Part shown: positions 34,444-42,401 of the stretch, in pieces
Layout of the letters: each line of letters opens with the position of its first letter
Position numbering within the stretch: position 1 is the first letter of the stretch
DNA from: Halorussus rarus
GTDB taxonomy: Archaea > Halobacteriota > Halobacteria > Halobacteriales > Haladaptataceae
Length of the DNA stretch: 64,000 nt
Assembly: GCF_003369835.1 (NCBI RefSeq)
Contig: NZ_QPMJ01000004.1
Location: 124,001-188,000, forward strand
Direction of reading: 5' to 3'
Translations under genes and position numbers: made by a program
Notes under the pieces: generated by a model
Databases searched by the model: none
Seen by the model: only the letters and a program-made list of their open reading frames with translations
Told to the model about the DNA's origin: nothing

Positions 34444-36366
34444 ATGACTGACCCCGAGGACGCTCTGGACGCCGACCCGGCGGGTGGGGACCCGGCCGAC
34501 CCCGACCCGCCGGGCGAGGACCCCGCCGACGCTGCACCGTCGGACGAGGACGACGGACCGGTCGACGTCGAGGACTTCCACGACGCCGTCGAGCAGTTCG
34601 GCCGCCCGGTCGTCACCGCCGGGGAGGTCGCACGGGCGCTCGACCGCTCGCAGGCCGAGACCGACGACGCGCTCGCCGGCCTCGCGGAGGGCGAGGGCGT
34701 CGAGCGGCTCGACGTGTCGAACGACCCCGTGGTCTGGTACCCGACCGATTGGGGGAAGCTGGCCGACCGCGAGCGCGTCGTCGTCTTCCCGAAGCGCCGG
34801 GAACTGGTGGTCGACCAGCCGACCCAGTTCACCCGGGCCCAGCTCTCGCAGTTCGCCCACCTGGTCGACACCACCCGCGACGGCGGATACATGTACGAGA
34901 TCCGCCAGGAGGACGTCTGGGCCGCGCCGTTCGACGACTTCGAGGGACTACTCGGCACCGTCCGGGACGTGCTGCCCGAGCGGTCGCCCCACCTCGAGGA
35001 GTGGATCGAGAGCCAGTGGAAGCGCGCCCGACAGTTCGTCCTCCGGACCCACGAGGACGGCTACGTCGTGCTGGAGGCCGCCAGCGAGGACCTGATGGGC
35101 AACGTCGCGCGCCAGAAGCTCGACGAGGACCACCTCCGGGCGCCCATCTCGGACACCGAGAGCTGGGTCGCCGAGGAGTCGGTCGCGGCGGTCAAGCGCG
35201 TCCTCTACGAGGCCGGCTACCCGGTCCGCGACGAGCGCGACCTCGAGACCGGCGAGGAGCTGGACGTCGAGCTCCGACTCGACCTCAGGGAGTACCAGCA
35301 GGAGTGGGTGAACGAGTTCGTCCGGTCGAAGTCCGGCGTCCTGGTCGGCCCGCCGGGCAGCGGGAAGACGGTGGCGGGGATGGGCGCGATAGAGGCCGTC
35401 GGGGGCGAAACCCTGATCCTGGTGCCGGGCCGCGAACTTGCGAGTCAGTGGCACGACGAACTGCTGGCCCACACCACCCTGACGCCCGACCAGATCGGCG
35501 AGTATCACGGCGGGACCAAGGACGTCCGGCCGGTGACCATCGCAACCTACCAGACCGCCGGGATGGACCGCCACCGTCAGCTGTTCGACAGCCGCGAGTG
35601 GGGGCTCATCGTCTACGACGAGGTCCACCACGTTCCGTCCCGGGTGTTCCGGCGGTCGGCGGACCTCCAGAGCAAGCACCGGCTGGGGCTGTCGGCGACG
35701 CCGGTCCGCGAGGACGAGAAGGAGGAGGAGATATTCACCCTCATCGGCCCGCCCATCGGCACCGACTGGGACGCGCTGTTCGACGCGGGCTACGTCCAGG
35801 AGCCGGAGGTCCAGATCCGCTACGTGCCGTGGGACGACGAGACCTACCGCCACGAGTACGGCAGCGCCGACGGCCACGAGAAGCGCCAGCTCGCCGCGAG
35901 CAACCCGGCGAAGCTCCGCGAAATCAGACACCTCCGGGCCGAGCACCCCCACGCGAAGGCGCTGATCTTCGTCGAGTACCTCGACCAGGGCGACGAACTG
36001 GCCGAGGCGCTCAACGTCCCGTTCATCTCGGGCGAGATGCGCCACGCCCGGCGCGAGCACCTGCTCCAGGAGTTCAAGTCGGGCGACCGCGACACCCTCG
36101 TGGTCTCGCGGGTCGGCGACGAGGGCATCGACCTGCCCGACGCCGAACTCGCCGTCGTCGCCTCCGGGCTCGGCGGCTCCCGCCGGCAGGGCGCCCAGCG
36201 CGCCGGCCGGACGATGCGCCCGACCGGCAACGCCCGGATGTACGTGCTGGCGACCCGCGGCACCACCGAGGAGGACTTCGCCCGCCGCCGGATGCAGCAC
36301 CTCTCGGCGAAGGGCGTGCGGGTCACCGAGCGGAGCGCGGAGGCGGTCGAGGACCGCCGGCCGTAG
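34444..36366 (+). CDS. XPB/Rad25-type DNA helicase
   Basis: A 640-residue superfamily 2 helicase. Residues 1-45 are acidic and disordered; 50-270 contain a wHTH-like start and an XPB damage-recognition-like region; Walker A G-P-P-G-S-G-K-T is at about 300, motif II D-E-V-H-H at about 392, S-A-T-P at about 418 and motif VI Q-R-A-G-R-T-M-R near 590. XPB-type proteins unwind or translocate on DNA in repair and transcription; archaeal copies act with nucleases such as Bax1, which is not visible nearby. The ATG at 34444 is the first in the acidic segment; TATA-like sequences (ATATATAC, TTTTATAG) lie 40-57 nt upstream. Confidence 0.87.
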   Translation: MTDPEDALDADPAGGDPADPDPPGEDPADAAPSDEDDGPVDVEDFHDAVEQFGRPVVTAGEVARALDRSQAETDDALAGLAEGEGVERLDVSNDPVVWYPTDWGKLADRERVVVFPKRRELVVDQPTQFTRAQLSQFAHLVDTTRDGGYMYEIRQEDVWAAPFDDFEGLLGTVRDVLPERSPHLEEWIESQWKRARQFVLRTHEDGYVVLEAASEDLMGNVARQKLDEDHLRAPISDTESWVAEESVAAVKRVLYEAGYPVRDERDLETGEELDVELRLDLREYQQEWVNEFVRSKSGVLVGPPGSGKTVAGMGAIEAVGGETLILVPGRELASQWHDELLAHTTLTPDQIGEYHGGTKDVRPVTIATYQTAGMDRHRQLFDSREWGLIVYDEVHHVPSRVFRRSADLQSKHRLGLSATPVREDEKEEEIFTLIGPPIGTDWDALFDAGYVQEPEVQIRYVPWDDETYRHEYGSADGHEKRQLAASNPAKLREIRHLRAEHPHAKALIFVEYLDQGDELAEALNVPFISGEMRHARREHLLQEFKSGDRDTLVVSRVGDEGIDLPDAELAVVASGLGGSRRQGAQRAGRTMRPTGNARMYVLATRGTTEEDFARRRMQHLSAKGVRVTERSAEAVEDRRP

Positions 36367-36447
36367 TCGAGGCTGCTGCCGTCCGTAACCAGAGTTACCG
36401 GGGCGAATCGGCCGAATAACGATGGCCGTCGGGGTCGAAGCGCCGGC

Positions 36448-37509
36448 ATGCGCCGCGCGACACTTGCGGTCGCCACGCTGCTCGCGGTCGCCGCGGTTTC
36501 GCCGACCCTCGGGAACGCCGTTCAGGATTCAGGAGACCCCGAGCGAATCGACTCCTGCACCACCATCGACGACCCCGGCCGGTACGCGCTGGTCGACGAC
36601 GTCCGGAACGCCTCGGCCGGCCAGTGTATCCGCATCCGGGCGAGCGACGTCGTGCTCGATGGCCGGGGCCACCTCGTCGACGGCCGAGGCTCCTTCGGCA
36701 CCGCCGGAGTCGCGGTCGGCGCGTGGGCCCGCCCCGTCTCGAACGTCACCGTCCGGAACCTGACGGTGGCCGACTGGGACGACGGGGTCCGGCTGACCGA
36801 AGCCGACCGCGGCGCGTTTCTCGACGTCACCGCGATCAGAAGCAGGGTCGGGGTTCGGCTCTACTCGTCGAGCCGGAACCGACTCGCGGACGTGCGCGCG
36901 AGCGACAACGCGGTCCACGGGCTCTCGCTGCTGGACGACAGCGACGGGAACCGCGCATCGAACGTCACCGCCGCCGGCAACGCGCTGTTCGGCGTCCACC
37001 TCGGCGCCGACTCCTCCGGGAACCGGGTCGAGAACGCGATCGCCCGCGCCAACGAGTACGGCGTCGTGGCGGTCGGCGCCGACGGGAACCATATCGTCGG
37101 CGGCCGCGCGACCGGGAATCGAATCGCTGGCGTGTGGCTCTCTGCCGCCGACGATACCCGGGTCGCGGACCTCCGGCTCTCCAACCGGTTCTACGGGGTC
37201 TTCGTCGCCGACGGTTCGACGAACAACTCGCTGGCGGGGAACCGCGCCGTCGACAGCGCGGTCGGATTCCGCCTCCGGAACGCCGACGGGAACCGCCTCC
37301 GGGACAACCGGGCGTCGGGCAACCGCGACGGCGTCCTGCTCGTCGAGAGCGACCGGAACGCGGTGGTCGACAACCGCATCACCGACAACCGGCGGGGCGT
37401 CTCGCTGCTGGCCGCCGACGACAACCGCTTCCGCGGGAACGCCGTGCGCGACAACCGCCGGAACTTCGTGGTGGCCCGCGGGAGCGAGAACAACAGCGTG
37501 CCGGCGTGA
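36448..37509 (+). CDS. Secreted NosD-like parallel beta-helix protein, long
   Basis: A 353-residue protein with a signal peptide (residues 1-26) and a mature region that begins D-S-C-T-T-I-D-D-P-G-R-Y-A-L. It continues as a right-handed beta-helix of about thirteen coils, each with the pattern N-x-x-x-x-N-x-A-x-x-x-x-x-G-V-x-L (PbH1/NosD). Function is unknown; such folds often bind or process carbohydrates or copper, but no catalytic residues are visible. It lies 81 nt after the helicase gene on the same strand. See 33192-33776 for the shorter paralogue. Confidence 0.82.
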   Translation: MRRATLAVATLLAVAAVSPTLGNAVQDSGDPERIDSCTTIDDPGRYALVDDVRNASAGQCIRIRASDVVLDGRGHLVDGRGSFGTAGVAVGAWARPVSNVTVRNLTVADWDDGVRLTEADRGAFLDVTAIRSRVGVRLYSSSRNRLADVRASDNAVHGLSLLDDSDGNRASNVTAAGNALFGVHLGADSSGNRVENAIARANEYGVVAVGADGNHIVGGRATGNRIAGVWLSAADDTRVADLRLSNRFYGVFVADGSTNNSLAGNRAVDSAVGFRLRNADGNRLRDNRASGNRDGVLLVESDRNAVVDNRITDNRRGVSLLAADDNRFRGNAVRDNRRNFVVARGSENNSVPA

Positions 37510-37773
37510 AAACCGGACCTCTGTGGGAGCGCTTTCTCACCCGAAGCTACTTCGGCGCGCGCTGGCGGACCCTCGTGGTCCGTCACGCCGTGCGAGGGAC
37601 GAGGAGCGCAGGCCTTTGGCCGAGCACCGCAGGAGGCTGGGGAGGCGTGAGGCGGTTGCGGGGCGGTGCTGTGCGGGACATCTGTGACGGCAGTAGCTAG
37701 CTTCTCCTGTCCTATCCTCGGTATCGGTCTGTCCCGTACCAGACCATCAACCGACCGATTTCCCCGAACTCGA

Positions 37774-37782
37774 CATTTAAGT
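37774..37782 (+). promoter_or_regulatory. TATA-like box before the tRNA-binding domain gene
   Basis: CATTTAAGT lies 26-34 nt before the ATG at 37808, the leaderless-promoter spacing. The rest of the 298-nt gap 37510-37807 is GC-rich; no gene is recognised in it. Confidence 0.5.
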
Positions 37783-37807
37783 CGACCGCCGTACAACCCC
37801 GACCCGC

Positions 37808-38131
37808 ATGACCGAGAGCCCGTTCGACACCACCTTCCGCGTCGGCGAGGTGCTCGACGCCGAGTCGTTCCCCGAGACGAACAAGCCGGAGATGGCCATC
37901 CTGCAGATCGACCTGGGCGACGAGGAGGTCCAGTCGGTGGCCCAGACCGGGTACAACTACGACCCCGACGACCTCGTGGGCCGGCAGGTGCTCTGCGCGA
38001 CGGACCTCGGCTCGGTCCGCATCGCGGGCGAGAAGAGCGAGGCGCTGACGGTCGGCGTCCCCGACGAGGAGGGCCACCCGGTGCTGGTCGGCCCCGACGA
38101 GGACGTGCCGCTCGGCGGCGAACTGTACTGA
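37808..38131 (+). CDS. CsaA-like tRNA-binding OB-fold protein
   Basis: A 107-residue protein that consists of a single tRNA-binding domain (EMAP/Trbp111/CsaA type): F-R-V-G-E-V-L-D-A-E-S-F-P-E-T-N-K-P, then the dimer-core strand and V-G-R-Q-V-L-C-A-T-D-L, ending with V-P-L-G-G-E-L-Y. Members bind RNA or act as chaperones in protein export; the precise role in archaea is unknown. It is short but complete for CsaA. It stands alone between a NosD-like gene and the convergent glycoside hydrolase gene. Confidence 0.85.
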   Translation: MTESPFDTTFRVGEVLDAESFPETNKPEMAILQIDLGDEEVQSVAQTGYNYDPDDLVGRQVLCATDLGSVRIAGEKSEALTVGVPDEEGHPVLVGPDEDVPLGGELY

Positions 38132-38180
38132 CCCGGCCGTCGGGAGTCCCGGTCTTCGACCGTCGGCGTGTCCCGTCGGA

Positions 38181-39425
38181 CTACTCCCCCGCTTCCGAGC
38201 CGCTCCCGAAGGCGTGGCGCTTGATCTTCGTCGCCCACTGGGGCCACTCCTGACGCTGTTCGAGCTCGGAGACGTCGTCCTCGCCCGACATCGCCTTGAT
38301 GGCCCTCGCGTCGCTCTTGTGCCAGACCGAGCCGTCCTCGTGGAATAGCCCGTTGATGATGCCGCGCTTGCGCATATACCGGACGTAGGCGGGTTTGACC
38401 ATCAGCGACCAGAAGAAGTTGCCCACGCCGTGCTGGTGGATGACCGGCGCGAGCGAGTCGTAGTCGGGCTGCCAGTTGTCGACGACCCCGGTCTCGCCCC
38501 AGCCGAAGTTCGCGACCTTCTGCCACTCGCTCAGGTACACCGGCATGTCGAGGTCCTCGCCGAGCCGAATCGCCTCCGGAAGCAGCTCGTGGTACATGTC
38601 GGGTTCGTTCGGGAAGTTGTAGTGGAACTGGAGCACGTCGGCGCCCCAGTCGACGTAGTCGGCGTTGTTGGCCAGGCTGGTCGACCCGACGGTCAGCGGG
38701 ACCGACCCGCGGTTCTCGGCCATGGTCTCGAACATGCCGGCGGCGAACCGCTTCATCGTCGGGAGCCACCCCGGTTCGTTCATCGCCTCGATGGCAAGCA
38801 GCCGGTCGTCGTCCTTCCACCGGTCCATGAACCACCGGACGTACCCTCCGGGTTCGTCCCACCGGTCGGGGTTCTGCATGACGTCGCTCGACGGCGACTG
38901 GACCGGCGGCGCGGTCAGCGGGTCGGTGGCGTGGAGGTTCTCCTCGGACGGCTCCTTGCCCACGCTCTCGAACAGGCCGAACAGCACCTCCATTCCGCGG
39001 TCGTCGGCCGCGGTCAGGAAGTGCTCGATGGACCGCTCGAGCGCCTCGGCGTCGGCGAGCCACTGCTCGTAGCTGATCCACGTCCGGATGGCGTTGATGT
39101 TCACCCGGTCGGCGTACCCCAGGTCGCGCTCGATGACGCTCTCGTCGTAGTCGTGCCACATCTGGAACGTGTTCCACGCGCGTGCGGGGACGTACAGCGC
39201 GCCCCGGACGTCGATCGGTTCGGCGTCGGCCTGCGCCGGCTCCTCGGTCGTCGTCGCCTCGGTCGTCGGGTCGGGGGTCGCGGAGGTCGGCGTGCCGCTG
39301 GCCCCGCTCCCGGTGTCGTTGCGCCGCCGCCGACTCCCGAAGGGGGCGGCGCAGCCCGCCGTACCGAAGAGTCCGACCGACGCGCTGGCCCCCAGAAACT
39401 GCCGACGAGTCTGCCGACTGGTCAT
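38181..39425 (-). CDS. Tat-exported lipoprotein glycoside hydrolase (GH5-like, cellulase/mannanase clan)
   Basis: A 414-residue enzyme. The N-terminus has R-R-Q-F-L-G-A-S-A-S-V-G-L-F-G-T-A-G-C, a twin-arginine motif plus lipobox, so it is a surface-anchored Tat lipoprotein with a Thr-rich linker. The TIM-barrel domain carries A-M-N-E-P-G (acid/base Glu, E217) and V-Y-L-S-E-W-Q (nucleophile Glu, E300), the two catalytic carboxylates of clan GH-A/GH5. It probably hydrolyses a beta-glucan or mannan outside the cell. The ATG at 39425 is chosen for the Tat signal; upstream codons look non-coding. Confidence 0.8.
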   Translation of the reverse strand: MTSRQTRRQFLGASASVGLFGTAGCAAPFGSRRRRNDTGSGASGTPTSATPDPTTEATTTEEPAQADAEPIDVRGALYVPARAWNTFQMWHDYDESVIERDLGYADRVNINAIRTWISYEQWLADAEALERSIEHFLTAADDRGMEVLFGLFESVGKEPSEENLHATDPLTAPPVQSPSSDVMQNPDRWDEPGGYVRWFMDRWKDDDRLLAIEAMNEPGWLPTMKRFAAGMFETMAENRGSVPLTVGSTSLANNADYVDWGADVLQFHYNFPNEPDMYHELLPEAIRLGEDLDMPVYLSEWQKVANFGWGETGVVDNWQPDYDSLAPVIHQHGVGNFFWSLMVKPAYVRYMRKRGIINGLFHEDGSVWHKSDARAIKAMSGEDDVSELEQRQEWPQWATKIKRHAFGSGSEAGE

Positions 39426-39676
39426 TGGAACCCGCCACGGGACCGCCGGGTGTAAAAGTGTCCTTACGTTGCGCCGGAGGGTCCCGGTTACACGCCGCAT
39501 AACGAGGAGTTTCCGGGCACGTCGGCCGCCGGTCGCCGGGTTCAAATCCACCTCGGAGAATCGTCGTGTCGCGCGGGCGCCCGACACATCGGGGCGCCGA
39601 CAGCGTCTCGAATCGCGGTCGCGTCGGTCGGTTCCGTTCGATGCGGCTTCAGTCGGTCCCTCCGCCCGATGCCGGA

Positions 39677-39958
39677 TTATCGCGTCCCTCGGAGGACGAT
39701 CTCGGCGTCGCACTCGGGACAGGCGCCGCGGTCGGCGTCGAACTCGGTCTCGCAGAACGGGCAGACGTGGGCGTCGTCTCGATCGGCGTCGCTCGACGCC
39801 GAGTCGTCGTCCGTCGACTCCTCGCCGTCGGACGCGGCGTCGGTCGCCGAGTCGCGGTCGGTCGACGGCCTGGAGTCGGTCTCCGCTCCCGGCTCGTCGT
39901 CGGTTAGCGTGGCGTCCTCTCCCCCTCGCAGTCCGCGCGTGATGTCTTTCAGGTCCAT
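39677..39958 (-). CDS. Small acidic zinc-ribbon protein
   Basis: A 93-residue protein. After an N-terminal M-D-L-K-D-I-T-R-G-L-R-G-G it has a very acidic Asp/Ser-rich linker and a C-terminal zinc ribbon C-P-F-C-E-T-E-F-D-A-D-R-G-A-C-P-E-C. An alternative ATG at 39988 would add ten residues. The composition is typical of haloarchaeal zinc-ribbon proteins of unknown role. It stands between the glycoside hydrolase and a small membrane protein, all on the minus strand. Confidence 0.7.
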   Translation of the reverse strand: MDLKDITRGLRGGEDATLTDDEPGAETDSRPSTDRDSATDAASDGEESTDDDSASSDADRDDAHVCPFCETEFDADRGACPECDAEIVLRGTR

Positions 39959-40139
39959 GCCATCGGGTCCTCTGGGCTCCGTTTCCATTGTTATGGCGGG
40001 CCTTCCCGGCCGTAAGGACCGCCTATCGGCTGCGAACGCGGGAAGGGGCCGTCGATTCCGGCCCAAAGGCGCCGCCGTGCCGAAGGGTCCGAGCGCGCCA
40101 ACGCCGAGCCTCCGCCCGTCGCAGGGGTCGAGGACCGCC

Positions 40140-40466
40140 TCACGCGAGGCGGTCGAGCCCCCGGAGGGTGGCCCGGGCCGCGGCCAGCGCCACCAGGGGC
40201 AGCGCGGCGACCGCGCCGACCACCGTGGCGGTGGCGCCGAGCAGGGCGGGCAGGCCGAGGAGGGCCGACGGGCCAGCGGGCAGGTTCGTCACGACGACGC
40301 CGAGCAGTACCGCGGCGGCCGCGGTGCCGACTGCGAAGGCGGCGGCCGCTGCGACCAGGACGGCCGCCCGCTCGGCGGACCGGCCGGTCGCGGCGAGCGC
40401 TCGCGCGGCGGCGTCTCGCAGCGTCGTTCTCGTGGGCAGTTCGGTCGTGTGCAGCGTGTGTCGCAT
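40140..40466 (-). CDS. Small membrane protein of unknown function
   Basis: A 108-residue protein with an Arg/Thr-rich start (T-L-R-D-A-A-A-R-A-L-A-A-T-G-R-S-A-E-R) and two strongly hydrophobic, Ala-rich segments (about residues 34-62 and 68-98). It has no recognisable motifs. Codon third positions are GC-rich as in its neighbours. It is followed at 40582 by another small gene on the same strand upstream of it, so the two may be co-expressed. Confidence 0.6.
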   Translation of the reverse strand: MRHTLHTTELPTRTTLRDAAARALAATGRSAERAAVLVAAAAAFAVGTAAAAVLLGVVVTNLPAGPSALLGLPALLGATATVVGAVAALPLVALAAARATLRGLDRLA

Positions 40467-40581
40467 CGGTCTGAGTCGAGTCGAATCGGTTCGGTGAGCG
40501 AGTGGTGCGTCGGGTCCGCGCGGCGCGCCGGAGCGTCGACGATAGCGTCGGCGTCGGCCGGACTCCGGTCCCGGTCGGCGG

Positions 40582-40887
40582 TCACGCCGAGCGGTCGGTC
40601 TCGACGGCGGTGACGGCCCGGACGCCGAACTGGTCGGCGACCGTCTCCCGGACCGCGGCCCGCTCGTCCTCGACCGAGTCGTCCAGCCGGACGTGGAGCC
40701 GGACCGAGGCGTCGACCCGGAGGTCGTTGAGCGTCGGGGTGACCCCCGAGATGTCGACGACCTCCGTGCGGTCGACCGCGGCGCTCCGGGCCAGGACGTC
40801 GGCGATGCCGTCCTGGAGGGTGCCGTCGCCGCCGCGGGGGACGTGTACTTCGAGGTCTGCCGTCGCGTCGATTGTCGGGTCGGTCAT
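40582..40887 (-). CDS. Small acidic protein of unknown function
   Basis: A 101-residue soluble acidic protein with alternating short strands and helices (L-E-V-H-V-P-R-G-G-D-G-T-L ... V-R-L-H-V-R-L-D-D-S-V-E). No family recognised. It starts at the ATG 40887 and is followed, after 115 nt, by the small membrane-protein gene at 40140-40466. The halophile-like composition supports a real gene. Confidence 0.58.
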   Translation of the reverse strand: MTDPTIDATADLEVHVPRGGDGTLQDGIADVLARSAAVDRTEVVDISGVTPTLNDLRVDASVRLHVRLDDSVEDERAAVRETVADQFGVRAVTAVETDRSA

Positions 40888-41294
40888 GGGTCGTGTCGTT
40901 GGTGTGGTCGGTGTGGCGTTCGGCGGGTCGGTGCGATCAGGGTCGTCGGGTGCGTGCTGGGCCGGTCACGGATTTCGGGTGCGTCGGTCGCAGTGCGTTG
41001 TTCGTCGGTGCGGTCGGGTCGCGTCGATGCGGTCGCGGTCGGTGCCTCCCGGCGAGCTCTCGCCCGCGGCCGCCGGCGGCGGCGCCGTCGGGAGCGCAGA
41101 TGCGTCTGGTCGATGGGTGGCCGACTCGCGACGGCGAGTCGCGGTACCGGGTCGGTGCGCCGGAGAAGGACGTGGCCGAACGGACCACGCGCCCGACGCA
41201 CGCGGCTCGCTTCCGAGTCGTGGGTTCGGGAGGAAGCGAGCCGACCCGGCGTCGCGTTGCCGACGGAACCGTTCCGTCGGCGGCCGCGGACGCC
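40888..41294. other. 407-nt region without recognised gene; three strong hairpins in its right half
   Basis: The left half is a G/T-biased stretch rich in GGTCGG and GTGTGGTCGG-like runs, with no convincing frame. The right half holds three perfect inverted repeats (listed separately). The region lies between a small acidic-protein gene and a possible 57-residue gene. Confidence 0.5.
41122..41280. repeat. Cluster of three perfect inverted repeats
   Basis: Arms are CGACTCGC/GCGAGTCG (41122-41141, 4-nt loop), CGGCTCGCTTCC/GGAAGCGAGCCG (41203-41243, 17-nt loop) and CCGACGGAAC/GTTCCGTCGG (41260-41280, 1-nt centre). All are perfect. The last lies 15 nt past the stop of the small minus-strand gene at 41295 and could end its transcript. 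Confidence 0.82.
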
Positions 41295-41468
41295 CTACGC
41301 GGTCGGGGTGGTCCGTTCGAGGCGATACGTACTATCGCCCATGTGGGTCCCCCGCTCGGCATCGGCCACCGGGATACTCCCGGCGGCGTTCCCGAACGCC
41401 TTCACCCCGGACGCGGCGCTTGCGGCGAAGCTGCCGAAGGCGCGTGCCCGGAGTGGGGGACAGTTCAT
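41295..41468 (-). CDS. Possible 57-residue protein of unknown function
   Basis: A short frame from ATG 41468 to TAG 41295. It reads M-N-C-P-P-L-R-A-R-A-F-G-S-F-A-A-S-A-A-S, continues V-K-A-F-G-N-A-A-G-S-I-P-V-A-D-A-E-R-G-T-H, and ends M-G-D-S-T-Y-R-L-E-R-T-T-P-T-A, which looks like genuine haloarchaeal protein sequence. A strong hairpin follows the stop. A shorter product from the internal ATG is also possible. No family recognised. Confidence 0.42.
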   Translation of the reverse strand: MNCPPLRARAFGSFAASAASGVKAFGNAAGSIPVADAERGTHMGDSTYRLERTTPTA

Positions 41469-41610
41469 GGGTGTATCACCTCGCGCGCCCGGTCGGTCCG
41501 GGCGGCTGAAGTGTTCAGTGCTATAACCGGTTCCGTATTAAAACTGGCTGAGCAGTGTTACCTCTTCACATGAATCCTCTGCAGACGCCCGGCCCGGGTC
41601 AACTTTTATG

Positions 41611-41629
41611 ATTGTTACTATCTAACAAT
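41611..41629. promoter_or_regulatory. Perfect inverted repeat at the promoter of the oxidase-region membrane protein
   Basis: ATTGTTA-CTATC-TAACAAT has perfect 7-nt arms. It lies just after a TATA-like ACTTTTATG (41602-41610) and 18-36 nt before the ATG at 41648, so it would cover the transcription start. This is a good position for a repressor. Confidence 0.6.
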
Positions 41630-41647
41630 GGTTCAGGAACGACTCAC

Positions 41648-42082
41648 ATGGCCGAAACTGCCTACCTGACGAGCGCCCTCGCGACCGGCGCCGTGCTGCT
41701 CGCGGTCTGGGCGTTCGTCGGCAGGATGGAGAACTGGCGAAGCTACGACCCCGCGGACGGGACGGCGCGCGACCTGCCGCGGTCGGCGGACGCGAGCGAG
41801 TCGGTCGGGACCTGGATCGCCGGGTTCTTCGCGCTGGTCCTGGTCGCCGGCGGCGGCGCGGTGCTGCTCGTCAGCGACGCCGGCTTCGCGGCCGCCGTCG
41901 GCAGCTGGACGGCCATCGCGCTGGTGTTCGCCGTCCTGCTCGTCGGGTTCCTGCTCTGGGGAACCTACAGCTCCGCGCGGTTCCGCGGGCTGGCGAGCGC
42001 GCAGGCGGCGCTCCTGAGCCTGTGGGTGTTCGGCTCGCTGTTCGTGGCCGGCGTCACCGTCAAACTCGTCCTCGGTGGGTGA
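41648..42082 (+). CDS. Membrane protein of the oxidase region with a subunit I-like N-terminal module
   Basis: A 144-residue protein with four hydrophobic segments. Its start, one helix followed by R-M-E-N-W-R-S-Y-D-P-A-D-G, is strikingly like the starts of both stand-alone oxidase subunit I proteins (E-D-W-R-S-Y-T-P-L and E-D-W-H-S-Y-A-P-A). The remaining three helices (about 57-78, 84-105 and 114-140) have no metal ligands. It may be an accessory or structural oxidase subunit. The stop overlaps the GTG start of the next gene. Transcription is governed by the inverted repeat at 41611-41629. Confidence 0.72.
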   Translation: MAETAYLTSALATGAVLLAVWAFVGRMENWRSYDPADGTARDLPRSADASESVGTWIAGFFALVLVAGGGAVLLVSDAGFAAAVGSWTAIALVFAVLLVGFLLWGTYSSARFRGLASAQAALLSLWVFGSLFVAGVTVKLVLGG

Positions 42083-42372
42083 CCGTGTCGGTCGCCGACT
42101 CGGAGGTGCGGGTGCCCGACGGCGAGACGCCGACCCGGTGCCCCCACTGCCGCCGGCCGTTCCGGAGCGAGCGACTGCTCGCGCTCCACGTCGGTGATCT
42201 CCACACCGAGGCCTGCTCAGTCGACCAGCGCGAGGCCTACGAGGACGCGCTGGAGGCCGAGCGCGAGGACCTGTTCCTCTACCACCTCAAGGTCGTGGCG
42301 GCGCTGGTCGCGGTGTACGCCTTCCTCCTGCTGTCGTACATGGCGGTGTCGGCGATGCAGGCGCCGGGATGA
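42079..42372 (+). CDS. C2H2 zinc-finger protein with one membrane helix
   Basis: A 97-residue protein starting at a GTG that overlaps the preceding stop (GTGA); a second GTG two codons later is possible. It contains C-P-H-C-R-R-P-F-R-S-E-R-L-L-A-L-H-V-G-D-L-H, a C2H2 zinc finger, then an acidic helix and a single membrane segment (about residues 72-93). A zinc finger tethered to the membrane beside oxidase genes suggests a role in assembly or maturation, which is inference. Confidence 0.75.
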   Translation: MTVSVADSEVRVPDGETPTRCPHCRRPFRSERLLALHVGDLHTEACSVDQREAYEDALEAEREDLFLYHLKVVAALVAVYAFLLLSYMAVSAMQAPG

Positions 42373-42401
42373 CCGGCCGAGGACCGGCTCCGGCCGCCAG
42401 T

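Noticed and set aside
37510-37700. GC-rich stretch after the long NosD-like gene, considered as an RNA gene
   Set aside because: No consistent secondary structure or known RNA signature could be drawn by eye.
39535-39556. GGGTTCAAATCC, similar to a tRNA T-loop
   Set aside because: The flanking bases do not form a T stem, and no acceptor or anticodon arm pairs around it.
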